Assembly: GCF_033880585.1 (NCBI RefSeq)
Contig: NZ_CP137624.1
Span: forward strand, 3,569,501 to 3,633,500
Length of the DNA: 64,000 bases
Reading direction: 5' to 3'
Source of the DNA: Lysinibacillus louembei
GTDB taxonomy: Bacteria; Bacillota; Bacilli; Bacillales_A; Planococcaceae
Part shown: positions 25,460 to 34,063 of the stretch, one piece after another
Position numbering within the stretch: position 1 is the stretch's first letter
How the letters are laid out: every line of letters starts with the position of its first letter
Translations under genes and position numbers: made by a program
Notes under the pieces: model-generated
Told to the model about the DNA's origin: nothing
Database searches by the model: none
The model's input: the letters and a program-made list of their open reading frames with translations, nothing else

Positions 25460-26230
25460 ATGAAACTAGTAATAAGATTATTATTCGCATTCGGCATTAT
25501 TGCTGTACTGATTCTATATATGTTTAGTAAAATTTTTTCTTCTCCATCTCAAGAAATACAGCCTGCTATCCAGCCAATCGAGGAAGATTTAAGTGCCGAG
25601 CAATTTATTGGCGCAATTGGTGAAACAGCACGCAAACTTGCTAGTGAAAATGATTTATACGCATCGGTTATGCTTGCACAAGCCATTTTAGAAAGCAATA
25701 AAGGACAAAGTGGGCTTGCCTCTGAGCCGAACTATAATTTATTTGGTATTAAAGGGAAATACAAAAATCAATCCATAACACTGAAAACAAAAGAAGATGA
25801 TGGCAATGGTAATCTCACAACAATTTTAGATGAATTCCGAAAATATCCTTCCTACGAAGCTTCCATGCAGGACTATGCTAATTTATTGCGCAACGGTGTT
25901 TCATGGAATAACGCATTTTACCATGCTGCCTTTAAAAGCAACACATCCTCCTATCGCGATGTGACAAGCTTTTTAACAGGTACCTATGCCTCTGACTCAA
26001 AATATGAGCAAAAGCTAAATCAATTGATTGAACAATATGACTTAACACAATATGATTACCCAATCGAAAACAAAACAACAGTCACCGTCACAGCAGACGA
26101 CTCATTAAACAGCATCGCAGAAATTTACAATGTTAGCGTCACTTCATTAAAGCAATGGAACAAGCTACAATCCAGCGCTTTGCAAGAAGGACAAGTGCTA
26201 ATGATTTATGAAACAACAGTAATTCAATAA
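25460..26230 (+). CDS. GH73 endo-beta-N-acetylglucosaminidase with LysM
   Basis: Cell-wall hydrolase of 256 residues with an N-terminal signal anchor (5-25), a GH73 glucosaminidase domain (about 45-195) and a C-terminal LysM domain (about 206-252). The catalytic glutamate is E78 in AQAILESNKGQSGLA; the family segments NYNLFGIKGKY and FRKYPSYEASMQDYA are intact. It cuts the glycan strand of peptidoglycan. The gene is expressed alone from a clear promoter and is convergent with the ABC operon. Confidence 0.9.
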   Translation: MKLVIRLLFAFGIIAVLILYMFSKIFSSPSQEIQPAIQPIEEDLSAEQFIGAIGETARKLASENDLYASVMLAQAILESNKGQSGLASEPNYNLFGIKGKYKNQSITLKTKEDDGNGNLTTILDEFRKYPSYEASMQDYANLLRNGVSWNNAFYHAAFKSNTSSYRDVTSFLTGTYASDSKYEQKLNQLIEQYDLTQYDYPIENKTTVTVTADDSLNSIAEIYNVSVTSLKQWNKLQSSALQEGQVLMIYETTVIQ

Positions 26231-26249
26231 TAAACGCTGAATTTCGAGG

Positions 26250-26345
26250 TTTATTCCACATTTTTCGGAGTTTATTCCACGTTTTTCGGAGTTTATTCCA
26301 CGTTTTTCGGAGTTTATTCCACGTTTTTCGGAGTTTATTCCACGT
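26250..26345 (+). repeat. Short tandem array, five 21-bp units
   Basis: TTTATTCCAC starts at 26250, 26271, 26292, 26313 and 26334, each exactly 21 bp apart, with the filler CGTTTTTCGGAG between copies. It is the most regular array in the window. It lies between convergent genes. Read on the minus strand it opens a spurious frame with repeated TWNKLRK. Confidence 0.9.
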
Positions 26346-26389
26346 TTTATCGGGAAAAGCAGGCTGTAGCCTTCTTTCCCGATAATCCT

Positions 26390-27163
26390 TTACACTTTTG
26401 TTAAGCGCCAATTGCGCTTTGTTGCGAAAATGCCGATGCCAATAAAAGCAACTATCACAACACTAGCTATCAATAGGGCAATCCAAAAGTCTTTCATATC
26501 CACTATTCCTGCTACGAAGCTAACACCGTAATTTGCTAGCTTCCAAGGTGTCCATGTCCAAAAGCTTCCAATTGCTGAATCAATTAATAAGCCAAGTGGC
26601 AAAAGAACAATCGCAAGTGCTGCTGCGATACCTGTCTGAAAAGCAGCACTCATCGCTACCGTCACTGCCATTACTAAAAGTAACCATACACAATATGTCA
26701 GCAGCATTTTCACAAAGTCACCCACTGCGACACCACCAAATAAAATTGCTGTATAATACATGCTTGCTGCATAGCCAAGCATCGCACTAAAAACACTAAC
26801 AAGTGAAGCAACCAGCCATTTACTCATAAAAACAGCCGTCGCTGAAATTGGTCGTACATACAGCAATGTTGCTGTTCCATTTTGACGCTCACGACTCACC
26901 GAGCCAATAAATGCACTAATCAACACAATCAGCCCGATTAGCTGATACTGTCCTGTTGTAGACGCTAAAATATCAGCTGCTGTTAGCTCTGGAAACAGCA
27001 TTTGAAACCCTTCTGGCATATTGCCAACTGCGGATAAAATATCCTCCATATAATAATTTGTTAACGGCTCTGTGACACCCAAAAAAATAAAGACAAGCGG
27101 AATCCATAAAAATTTAAAGCTGCGCCAGCTTTCTAAAAACTCCTTTTTTAACAATACACTCAT
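26390..27163 (-). CDS. ABC transporter permease (YxlG-like)
   Basis: The 257-residue membrane protein of the ABC-2 permease type has six helices and the soluble loop GSVSRERQNGTATLLYVRPI near residue 88, typical of that class. It overlaps the ATPase gene by 4 bp and is last in an operon HTH regulator - PLDc_N protein - ATPase - permease. The order small PLDc_N protein, ATPase, permease is that of B. subtilis yxlE-yxlF-yxlG. Exported substrate unknown. Confidence 0.85.
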   Translation of the reverse strand: MSVLLKKEFLESWRSFKFLWIPLVFIFLGVTEPLTNYYMEDILSAVGNMPEGFQMLFPELTAADILASTTGQYQLIGLIVLISAFIGSVSRERQNGTATLLYVRPISATAVFMSKWLVASLVSVFSAMLGYAASMYYTAILFGGVAVGDFVKMLLTYCVWLLLVMAVTVAMSAAFQTGIAAALAIVLLPLGLLIDSAIGSFWTWTPWKLANYGVSFVAGIVDMKDFWIALLIASVVIVAFIGIGIFATKRNWRLTKV

Positions 27164-28035
27164 TGATATGCCACCTTCATGAAAATTTCATCTAAGCTTG
27201 CGGTTACACGCTCTACTTTGACAATTTCCTGTTGCTCTGTCACTAATAGTTGCAATAACTGCTGCATCGATTGTTGTATAGCTAGATAAACATACTGTCC
27301 TTCTACCTCTCCTGCATAACGATCAGCAAAGCTCATGGCTGCCTGCTCATCCACAAACTGAATTAAATACTTTGGATTCGCATATTTTTGCTGAATTGAT
27401 GCTAACGAACCTTGCTCAACTAACTGCCCCTTTTTCATAAATAATACTTGGTCTGTCATTTTCTCCGCATCATGCAAAATATGTGTGGAGTATAAAATCG
27501 TTGTTTGTTGCTGCAATTCCTTTAATAAATTCATGACTTCCTGTCGCCCAATTGGATCAAGTGCAGATACTGGTTCATCCAACAGCAACAGCTTTGGGTC
27601 ATGAATAATTGCCTGGGCAATACCGAGACGTTGCTTCATCCCGCCTGAAAAAGTCGCTGTTTTTTTATGCATTGCATCACCTAGCCCTACATACTCCAAC
27701 ATTTTCACGCTTTTTTCTCGCACCGCTTTGCCTGGTACACCACTCAATTTCCCAACCATTTCTACATATTCTAAAGCAGATAGCCATGGATAAAATTGCG
27801 GATATTGTGGTAAAAATCCGATACTTTGCCTTATATCCTGCACACCTGACATCATGACAGTCCCCTCCGTTTGCTGTAGAAGCCCTACAATCATGGACAT
27901 TGTCGTTGTCTTGCCCGCGCCGTTCGGTCCAATTAATGCTGTAGCAGTCAGAGGTTCAAGTATAAAACTCACATCATCTACAACCGTTTTCCCTACAAAG
28001 CTTTTCGTTAAATGTTCTACCTGTAATAATGTCAT
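27160..28035 (-). CDS. ABC transporter ATP-binding protein (YxlF-like)
   Basis: The 292-residue ATPase has Walker A GPNGAGKTT (36-44), Q-loop GFLPQYPQF, signature FSGGMKQR (about 126-133), Walker B LLLLDEP (about 148-154) and switch-loop STHILHD. The start at 28035 (MTLLQVEHL) with GGGAG is preferred over the open frame to 28113, because the previous gene ends at 28032 and the two overlap by 4 bp. Pairs with the downstream permease. Confidence 0.9.
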   Translation of the reverse strand: MTLLQVEHLTKSFVGKTVVDDVSFILEPLTATALIGPNGAGKTTTMSMIVGLLQQTEGTVMMSGVQDIRQSIGFLPQYPQFYPWLSALEYVEMVGKLSGVPGKAVREKSVKMLEYVGLGDAMHKKTATFSGGMKQRLGIAQAIIHDPKLLLLDEPVSALDPIGRQEVMNLLKELQQQTTILYSTHILHDAEKMTDQVLFMKKGQLVEQGSLASIQQKYANPKYLIQFVDEQAAMSFADRYAGEVEGQYVYLAIQQSMQQLLQLLVTEQQEIVKVERVTASLDEIFMKVAYQ

Positions 28036-28232
28036 GATTGTTTTCTCCCGATAATGAAATAAACAATTGACCCTACTACGCCACCGCATAAAATCAATAG
28101 CAACCATAACCATTTCGGTCCGTTTGTTGCATAAATGCGCTTTAAATCAATAAGCGCTGCACACCATAAAATAAGCTGTACGACTAAAACTGGTGCAACT
28201 AATGCCCAAGGTACTTGATCAAATCCACTCAT
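28032..28232 (-). CDS. Small PLDc_N membrane protein (YxlE-like)
   Basis: The 66-residue protein has two membrane helices separated by the loop DLKRIYATNGPKW, the pattern of the PLDc_N (phospholipase D nuclease N-terminal) family. In B. subtilis YxlE, which precedes the YxlFG transporter, negatively influences sigma-Y. Here no sigma factor gene is adjacent and an XRE-type regulator gene precedes it instead. Overlaps both neighbours by 4 bp. Confidence 0.8.
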   Translation of the reverse strand: MSGFDQVPWALVAPVLVVQLILWCAALIDLKRIYATNGPKWLWLLLILCGGVVGSIVYFIIGRKQS

Positions 28233-29350
28233 CTCATTTCCTCCTTTAGCTGTAAATGTTTCGCTACTTTGTGCAACATTTTTTGTAATTCTTTATCCTG
28301 TAAAGCTGCCCCAAAAATCGGCTGTTTTGTTATGCTTGCTAACAAATCTCGCTTAATGGACTGTTCATCACGCGGGGCTTGTGCACCGAGATGGATATTT
28401 TGTGTAATCCAATCATCCAGCAAATAAAAGTACTGATCGCCACGCAATTCGATTGGAAATTTAAGCTGTAAGCATAAATCACAATATTTTTTCAGCATGG
28501 CGAGTGCCTTTTGCTGTTGCTGCTGTTGCATATAGCCTGCTGCTGCTTGTAAATAAAAGACGAGCCCTGCATTCATATTTAATTTTCCAATCGAAAACAA
28601 TTGCAACAGCGCCTCTACTCGATGGATCGTTTCATCAAAATAAGTCGGATTATCTATTTCGTATTGTAATGAATTGGTCGCACTGTTTACGATACCGAGC
28701 ATATGCTGATACATACTAACCTGTAATACTTCTTTTGCTTTCTCATGTTCACCACGCATCGACAGTGCAACAGATACAAGTATTTCTGTCCCATATTGCA
28801 TACGTGCCTCTTCCCCTAAAATTTCTAACACTTGCTCAAATTGTCCTTGCTCCAATTTAACATATGCTTGTAACATTTCGGCCTCATAAATAACCTTTAC
28901 ATCACTACAATGCTCCACGATACGCTGACATAGCTCATCCACTCGCTGTAAAACCACGATTGGCTCATCTGCCCGCTTATAATAATTCAAATAAAGCTGT
29001 GCCATTTGTAGCAGAAATGGGAAACATGCATAATATTCTGCAAGCAGTTCCTCCATCTCCTGTTGCACTTCCGCAAAGCGATGCTTGTTAAACTTTTCGG
29101 CTAATTCGGCATATATTTTTCGCATATGTGCGGTTGTCATTTGTGGTTCATAACCTAGTAAGGCATCAATCGTCACATTAAAATAAGTTGCGAGCTTCGG
29201 CAGTAATGTAATGTCTGGGTAGCTCTGTCCTTTCTCCCATTTCGATACGGCTGCCTTCGACACACCTACATACTGTGCCACCTGCTCCTGTGTCACACCT
29301 AATTCTTTACGTTTTGTCGCTAGCTTTGTCGCAAATTGAAAATGCTCCAT
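28229..29350 (-). CDS. XRE-family regulator with helical repeat domain
   Basis: The 373-residue protein has an N-terminal helix-turn-helix (about 6-60; GVTQEQVAQYVGVSKAAVSKWE) and a long alpha-helical C-terminal part resembling TPR repeats, an Rgg/PlcR-like layout that often senses peptides. The start at 29350 has GGGGGCGAG; the earlier in-frame ATG at 29371 lacks a ribosome site. It is the first gene of the ABC operon and overlaps the next by 4 bp, so it probably controls this transporter. Ligand unknown. Confidence 0.8.
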   Translation of the reverse strand: MEHFQFATKLATKRKELGVTQEQVAQYVGVSKAAVSKWEKGQSYPDITLLPKLATYFNVTIDALLGYEPQMTTAHMRKIYAELAEKFNKHRFAEVQQEMEELLAEYYACFPFLLQMAQLYLNYYKRADEPIVVLQRVDELCQRIVEHCSDVKVIYEAEMLQAYVKLEQGQFEQVLEILGEEARMQYGTEILVSVALSMRGEHEKAKEVLQVSMYQHMLGIVNSATNSLQYEIDNPTYFDETIHRVEALLQLFSIGKLNMNAGLVFYLQAAAGYMQQQQQQKALAMLKKYCDLCLQLKFPIELRGDQYFYLLDDWITQNIHLGAQAPRDEQSIKRDLLASITKQPIFGAALQDKELQKMLHKVAKHLQLKEEMR

Positions 29351-29380
29351 TCTCTCGCCCCCTGCTTCCATTATAAAAAA

Positions 29381-29405
29381 CCCTCGCTCAATTACCTAGC
29401 GAGAG
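29381..29405 (-). terminator. Terminator of the Bcr/CflA gene
   Basis: CTCGCT / AGCGAG stem; on the minus strand followed by GGGTTTTTTAT. It lies just ahead of the XRE regulator start, between the two minus-strand genes. Confidence 0.6.
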
Positions 29406-29445
29406 TTCGTTTATTTTTGTAGAATAAGTCAACCAATAGTTTACT

Positions 29446-30645
29446 TCACTCTGCTGTTTTTTTCGTCAACGTAAAGAAAATCAAACAACCAATTGAAGAA
29501 GTTGTTAACATAATTGCTCCCATCGGCACAGCAGAGCTTTCATTCAGCCCTACTAACGGTGCCATCATCGAGCCAACCAACAGTGGCAGCATGCCGATTA
29601 ATGCGCTAGCACTCCCCGCGCGATGCCTTTGTGACCGTAAAGCCAATGTTGATGCACTTGTCAAAATGATACCGATTGATGTCATATAAATGAATAGTGC
29701 CAGTACAATCAATGCAAGAGGCCCTTGAATAAGCGCCATCGACAACAGCAATATGTTCGCACTAACCGCCATTAATACGCCTGTTTTCAATAAATTATGC
29801 TCATGGAATTTCTCGCTTAAACGCCCAACTGAAAAACTTCCTGTAATAATTGCAAGCCCATTAATGCCAAATAAAATACTAAATACTTGTGGCGACACAC
29901 CATAAATCCCCTGGTAGACGAATGGCGTACCCGCTACATAAGCAAAGCTACCACCATGAATAATGCCCACAATCAATGCATAACCAATGTAAGAACGGTC
30001 ACCAGCGAGGCTGACCATTGTCTTTAGAGAATGCTGAATCGATATTGGCTGCCTTCTTTCAAGCGGTAGTGATTCCTTTAATCGCGTTGCAACAATAAAG
30101 AAAATCACTAAGCCGAGCACACTTAAAAAATAAAAAATCGTATGCCACGTAGCAAATGGCAATAATAAAACAGCGCCCCCAGTCATTGGCGCAATCATTG
30201 GCGCAGTTGCATTAATGACCATCAATAACGCATAAAACTTCGTAAAGTCTTTTCCTGTAAAAGTATCACTCACAACTGCACGCGATAACACAATTCCCCC
30301 AGCTGCTGTCATTCCTTGTATAAAGCGCCCAATAATGAGCACCGTGATATTCGGTGCAAATGCGCAAATAAGCGAAGAAATGGAAAATAGCACTAAAGAG
30401 ATAAGCAATGGTTTCCGTCTGCCGACACCATCGCTGATTGGTCCGATAATAAATTGCCCTAATGCGAGCCCGCATAAAAATGTTGTTAAACTAAGCTGTA
30501 CGAGCGATGCTTTCACACCTAAATCAGCACTTATTTCGGGAAAGCTTGGTAAATACATATCAACATTGAATGGCCCTAACATAGCGAGTGAACCTAAAAT
30601 CAATGCAAGGAAAATTCGCCTTTTTCCTGTTGGATTTTTCTCCAT
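29446..30645 (-). CDS. Bcr/CflA-type MFS drug efflux transporter
   Basis: The 399-residue protein has twelve predicted helices. Family signs are FNVDMYLPSFP near residue 26 (motif D1 of the 12-helix DHA1 group), the loop 2-3 motif GPISDGVGRRKPLL and the loop 4 motif RFIQGMTAAGG. Proton-driven export of drugs such as bicyclomycin or chloramphenicol is the family role; actual substrate unknown. Ribosome site AAGGTG. Transcribed alone. Confidence 0.88.
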   Translation of the reverse strand: MEKNPTGKRRIFLALILGSLAMLGPFNVDMYLPSFPEISADLGVKASLVQLSLTTFLCGLALGQFIIGPISDGVGRRKPLLISLVLFSISSLICAFAPNITVLIIGRFIQGMTAAGGIVLSRAVVSDTFTGKDFTKFYALLMVINATAPMIAPMTGGAVLLLPFATWHTIFYFLSVLGLVIFFIVATRLKESLPLERRQPISIQHSLKTMVSLAGDRSYIGYALIVGIIHGGSFAYVAGTPFVYQGIYGVSPQVFSILFGINGLAIITGSFSVGRLSEKFHEHNLLKTGVLMAVSANILLLSMALIQGPLALIVLALFIYMTSIGIILTSASTLALRSQRHRAGSASALIGMLPLLVGSMMAPLVGLNESSAVPMGAIMLTTSSIGCLIFFTLTKKTAE

Positions 30646-30701
30646 AAACTACACCTTTTTTATTTCGATTTTCAAAATGAATAATTTTATTATAAATGTT
30701 T

Positions 30702-31067
30702 CTAAGGAAAAAGGCTTTCATTTTTTAGCTTTTTCAATAGAAGCTCCTCTACCGCCATTTTTAATGCTTGATTAGCATAGCGAATCATAACATCTTCACC
30801 CATTGTTGCAAAGCGAATATCACAAAAATAAGCATCCACTTTAATAAATTGCTCTAGGCGAATTCCTTTGTTGGCTAGCAGCTTCTTACATCTTGCGTGC
30901 TCTTCACGCAAGCTTTTGACAAGTGGCTCCAGCATATGTGCATAAAGTTTATGCATTTTAAACGAAGACAGTAAAGAGAAATCCTGCTCTAATGCGCGAA
31001 TCGCAAACTCAAATAGAAGAAATTCATGGACAAGTGGACGTTCACTATAGTGAATCATTGTATTCAT
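30702..31067 (-). CDS. Unrecognised small protein of the SOS polymerase operon
   Basis: The 121-residue, mostly helical and basic protein has the central stretch LVKSLREEHARCKKLLANKG and the hydrophilic tail EELLLKKLKNESLF. No known domain was recognised. Its start overlaps the end of the YolD-like gene by 23 bp (an alternative ATG at 31058 reduces this), so it is translationally coupled to it, downstream of the Y-family polymerase. It is therefore likely co-induced by DNA damage. Confidence 0.6.
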   Translation of the reverse strand: MNTMIHYSERPLVHEFLLFEFAIRALEQDFSLLSSFKMHKLYAHMLEPLVKSLREEHARCKKLLANKGIRLEQFIKVDAYFCDIRFATMGEDVMIRYANQALKMAVEELLLKKLKNESLFP

Positions 31068-31377
31068 CCATTAGTTGTGCTGCATAAATAGAAGAAATGG
31101 CTATGCATTTTGTTGCATTGGATGTTGCAATGAGTAGTTCATGTTGCGCTTGATGATACGATGTAATGATGCCTATTACTTCATTTTCCTGCCATAAAAT
31201 AAGTCGAATTGTTGCTTTTGTTTGCATGGCATATTGCACAGTTTGCTGTAAATGCTCCAGCTCCCATTCCGTACGTACGATAGGCTGCACATCCTCCTTT
31301 TCTAAATTACGCAGCATTTCCATATGTTCACTCAGCATCATCGCAGACCATTTAATATTGCCTCGATCACGCAACAT
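31045..31377 (-). CDS. YolD-like protein
   Basis: The 110-residue protein starts MLRDRGNIKWSAMMLSEH, the hallmark of the YolD family (RG-x-IKW-x-A-x-x-LPEH), followed by a beta-rich middle. YolD proteins are encoded next to UvrX/YqjW polymerases and resemble UmuD-like partners in function by proposal. The ATG at 31377 is 8 bp after GGAG; a GTG at 31386 overlaps that site. It lies 74 bp after the polymerase stop. Confidence 0.8.
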   Translation of the reverse strand: MLRDRGNIKWSAMMLSEHMEMLRNLEKEDVQPIVRTEWELEHLQQTVQYAMQTKATIRLILWQENEVIGIITSYHQAQHELLIATSNATKCIAISSIYAAQLMDEYNDSL

Positions 31378-31451
31378 TTCACCCACTCCTTTACTGTCAA
31401 TTATGCGTCAGGATTTTGAATTGTATATGCAGACCTCTAATTTCTGCGGAT

Positions 31452-32705
31452 TCAAGCTAAATGCCCGCCGACAAGTTGTTCTCGCTGCCGTGCTGTGCCA
31501 CTCTCTGTAAAGGAAACAGCACGCAATAAAGAGGCTGCTCCGAAGCGCTCTCGAATGGCATCCATCGTATAACCCAGTTTTTGTCGTTGCTCCTTTTGCT
31601 CATCAAATAAATCAAGCTGAATCCCCCTATGTGGGCGTATATTCGATAAGCGGACCGAAAGCTGGCGCACAGGCTGTTGTGCAAAATGAATGGTGAACAG
31701 CTCCTTGCATGCTTCATACAGTTTCATCGTTTCATTCGTTGGCTCCTCTATCGTTTTCATACGATAAAAATTCTTTTCCATTGCCGCCCGACTATATGAA
31801 ACACCTAGTGCTACTGTTTGCACAACATATCCAGCCATTCGTGCTCTTCTTGCTACATCCTCACACATTTCAAGTAAAACAATTAAAATTTCCTCTTGTG
31901 TATGATAATCTTGCATGAGCATTTGCCCTTTCCCAAAGCTCATCGGCTCCTTTGTATTTGGTGCTTCAAATGTGGATAAATCTATGCCCCATGCATGATA
32001 ATACAGTTGATTGCCAATAACACCAAATTCCCTTTCTAACATCGCTAAATCGGTATGTGCTAAATCACCCACACTAAAAATTCCTTTTTGATTTAAAGCA
32101 TACTCCATACGTCGTCCAATGCCCCACATTTTCGAAAGAGGTGCAACGGGCCATAGCTTCTGCGGCACATCTTGATAAGTCCATTTGGCAAAGCCTGTTG
32201 TCTTCGCCTCAATATCAAGCGCTAGCTTTGCCATTAACATATTCGGTCCTATCCCAATAGCAGAAGGGATACGAAACTGATCATAAATAGCTCGACGAAT
32301 CGCTTTTGCAGTCTCTTCTGGCTCTCCCCATAAACGCTCTGTTCCCGTTAAGTCAATAAAGCTTTCGTCCACGCTATACACATAAATCGCCTCACGCGGA
32401 ACAAATTGCAACAATAGCCTCGTAATCGCTACAGACATTTCTAAAAAGAACTGCATTTTTGGTTCAAACAGCTTAATACTTGGATGATTCGGTATGTCAT
32501 AACGCCTGCTACCAGTTTGAATATGAAAGCGCTCCTTCATTGGAGGAGATGCCGCCAATACAATGCTACCTTTTTGTGTCAAATTGCCAACAATCGCAAT
32601 CGGCTCCTGCATCACATCAAGCCCTTCTAACATCGCGATACAGCTAGCATAAAAACACTTCATATCAATACAAACAATTGGTCGATTCGGATAATGCTCA
32701 TACAT
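31452..32705 (-). CDS. Y-family DNA polymerase (UvrX/YqjW type)
   Basis: Translesion polymerase of 417 residues. Catalytic acids are D14 in IVCIDMKCFYASC and D113-E114 in YVYSVDESFIDLTG. The thumb helix-hairpin-helix IGRRMEYAL and little-finger region are present. The frame opens far upstream (33065), but the start at 32705 is right: GGAGG is 9 bp away and residues before it show no family sequence. Two LexA-type boxes precede it. Followed by YolD-like and unknown genes, like yqjW-yqjX or uvrX-yolD in B. subtilis. Confidence 0.9.
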   Translation of the reverse strand: MYEHYPNRPIVCIDMKCFYASCIAMLEGLDVMQEPIAIVGNLTQKGSIVLAASPPMKERFHIQTGSRRYDIPNHPSIKLFEPKMQFFLEMSVAITRLLLQFVPREAIYVYSVDESFIDLTGTERLWGEPEETAKAIRRAIYDQFRIPSAIGIGPNMLMAKLALDIEAKTTGFAKWTYQDVPQKLWPVAPLSKMWGIGRRMEYALNQKGIFSVGDLAHTDLAMLEREFGVIGNQLYYHAWGIDLSTFEAPNTKEPMSFGKGQMLMQDYHTQEEILIVLLEMCEDVARRARMAGYVVQTVALGVSYSRAAMEKNFYRMKTIEEPTNETMKLYEACKELFTIHFAQQPVRQLSVRLSNIRPHRGIQLDLFDEQKEQRQKLGYTMDAIRERFGAASLLRAVSFTESGTARQREQLVGGHLA

Positions 32706-32721
32706 TTCACTCGCCTCCAAA

Positions 32722-32756
32722 GGAACGTTTGTTCTTATTTTAAGAACATTCGTTTG
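32722..32756 (-). promoter_or_regulatory. Two tandem LexA (SOS) boxes upstream of the polymerase
   Basis: GGAACGTTTGTTCT (32722-32735) and AGAACATTCGTTTG (32743-32756) each match the Bacillus consensus CGAACRNRYGTTYG at about 12 of 14 positions. They lie 17 and 38 bp upstream of the start codon, overlapping the expected promoter. Confidence 0.8.
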
Positions 32757-32782
32757 ATTTTGCAAGTGGTAAATGTAGGATG

Positions 32783-33973
32783 TTATTCCACTAAGGTAAA
32801 GCGCTGTTTTGTCAACACTATAAAAATGACCAACACAATACATGCCGATAAAAGGAAAATATAAGGAATTGGTAGCATTTCCGCCCATAATCCGCCAATA
32901 AACAAACCTGCTGGCAATGCGAGCTTCATCAACATTGAAGATGTACCCGCCACACGCCCCAATAAATGATTCGGAGTCGACTCTTGACGAATCGCGAAAT
33001 AAATAATGTTGATCATAACGCTTGTACATGTGCGAGCTGCCAGCAATATGCTGAGCTGCCACCATGTTGTCGCGAAAAAGAAGAACAGCAATGCAACACT
33101 ATCCATTAAATAAATCACCGTAAATATTTTGCCACGTGTCCATTTTTTGCGTAGCGGTTGTAGCAGCTTTGCCCCAATAAGCCCCCCTATCGCCGCAATC
33201 GAATACATAAAGCCTAGCTGCTCTTTCGTTTGTCCTAATACATCGACAACATAAAAAGCGAGCACTCCGAGAATAAAGCTTGTTGCTAAATTCGCAAATA
33301 AAATAGACATAGTTGGATAAAACAATGTTTTATTGCCAAATAGCTCGATAAAACCTTCCTTCATATCTGCCCAAATAGATTGCTTATTCAATCGCTCAGG
33401 TGTGACTGTTTCGTCTAAAAAGAACACGCTAAGCCAAATAATTATCAATGCCCCGGCATAAACGATAAATAAATAATCATAGGCAATAAAAATCAGCAGC
33501 ATTCCTACAAGTGATGGACCTAAAATAGACAGTAGCGTACTGACAAATGAAAGCTTTTCTTGAATTTCCGTCATAAGAGCTTTGTCAAAGAGCTGTGGTA
33601 CAATAGCATGCTGCGCATTGCCAAACGTATAGCTCACCGTTGCTATGAAAAAGCCCAGCACATACATATGCCAAAGCTGAACGGCATCTAGCAAAATAAC
33701 AACTGTTAACATTGTGGCAAGCATCACTTTTACAAAACCTGCATATTTCAGCATTTTATTACGGTTTATTCGATCAACAAGCACCCCTGCTAGCATTCCT
33801 AATAAAACATTTGGTAAAAAATCCATTATCCGCATTGTGCTCATCGCTAAGGCCGACTTCGTTAAATCATAAATAAATAGTGGCAAAATAAAATGATAAA
33901 GCTGGTAGCTAACCGTTGATGCAATTGTTCCTATGTATAATATTAAAAAATTGCGATTCCGATATAAATTCAT
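32783..33973 (-). CDS. MFS transporter (EntS/MFS_3-like)
   Basis: The 396-residue permease has about twelve helices, the loop 2-3 motif GVLVDRINRNKML and the start NLYRNRNFLILYIGT, common to the MFS_3 or enterobactin-exporter-like group. It is divergent from an SgrR-like regulator gene with a 90-bp shared promoter region; such pairs are frequent in Bacillales. It ends only about 26 bp before the SOS boxes with no clear terminator, so read-through into the polymerase operon is possible. Ribosome site GGAGG. Confidence 0.82.
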   Translation of the reverse strand: MNLYRNRNFLILYIGTIASTVSYQLYHFILPLFIYDLTKSALAMSTMRIMDFLPNVLLGMLAGVLVDRINRNKMLKYAGFVKVMLATMLTVVILLDAVQLWHMYVLGFFIATVSYTFGNAQHAIVPQLFDKALMTEIQEKLSFVSTLLSILGPSLVGMLLIFIAYDYLFIVYAGALIIIWLSVFFLDETVTPERLNKQSIWADMKEGFIELFGNKTLFYPTMSILFANLATSFILGVLAFYVVDVLGQTKEQLGFMYSIAAIGGLIGAKLLQPLRKKWTRGKIFTVIYLMDSVALLFFFFATTWWQLSILLAARTCTSVMINIIYFAIRQESTPNHLLGRVAGTSSMLMKLALPAGLFIGGLWAEMLPIPYIFLLSACIVLVIFIVLTKQRFTLVE

Positions 33974-34063
33974 CGAAACACCTCCTGTTCTTTAGTGTAA
34001 AATGATAATAGAAGAACAAAAAGTGAGCATATTCTTTTTATTGTTCACCTTTTAGGAGGCGCT

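Noticed and set aside
26139-26411. Minus-strand frame with repeated TWNKLRK
   Set aside because: It is only the translation of the 21-bp array (21 is divisible by three) and overlaps both flanking genes; no ribosome site.
30266-30475. Minus-strand frame inside the Bcr/CflA gene
   Set aside because: Shadow of the real gene in another frame; no ribosome site.
32706-33065. N-terminal extension of the Y-family polymerase frame
   Set aside because: It covers the SOS boxes and the end of the MFS gene and lacks polymerase sequence; the start at 32705 has GGAGG.
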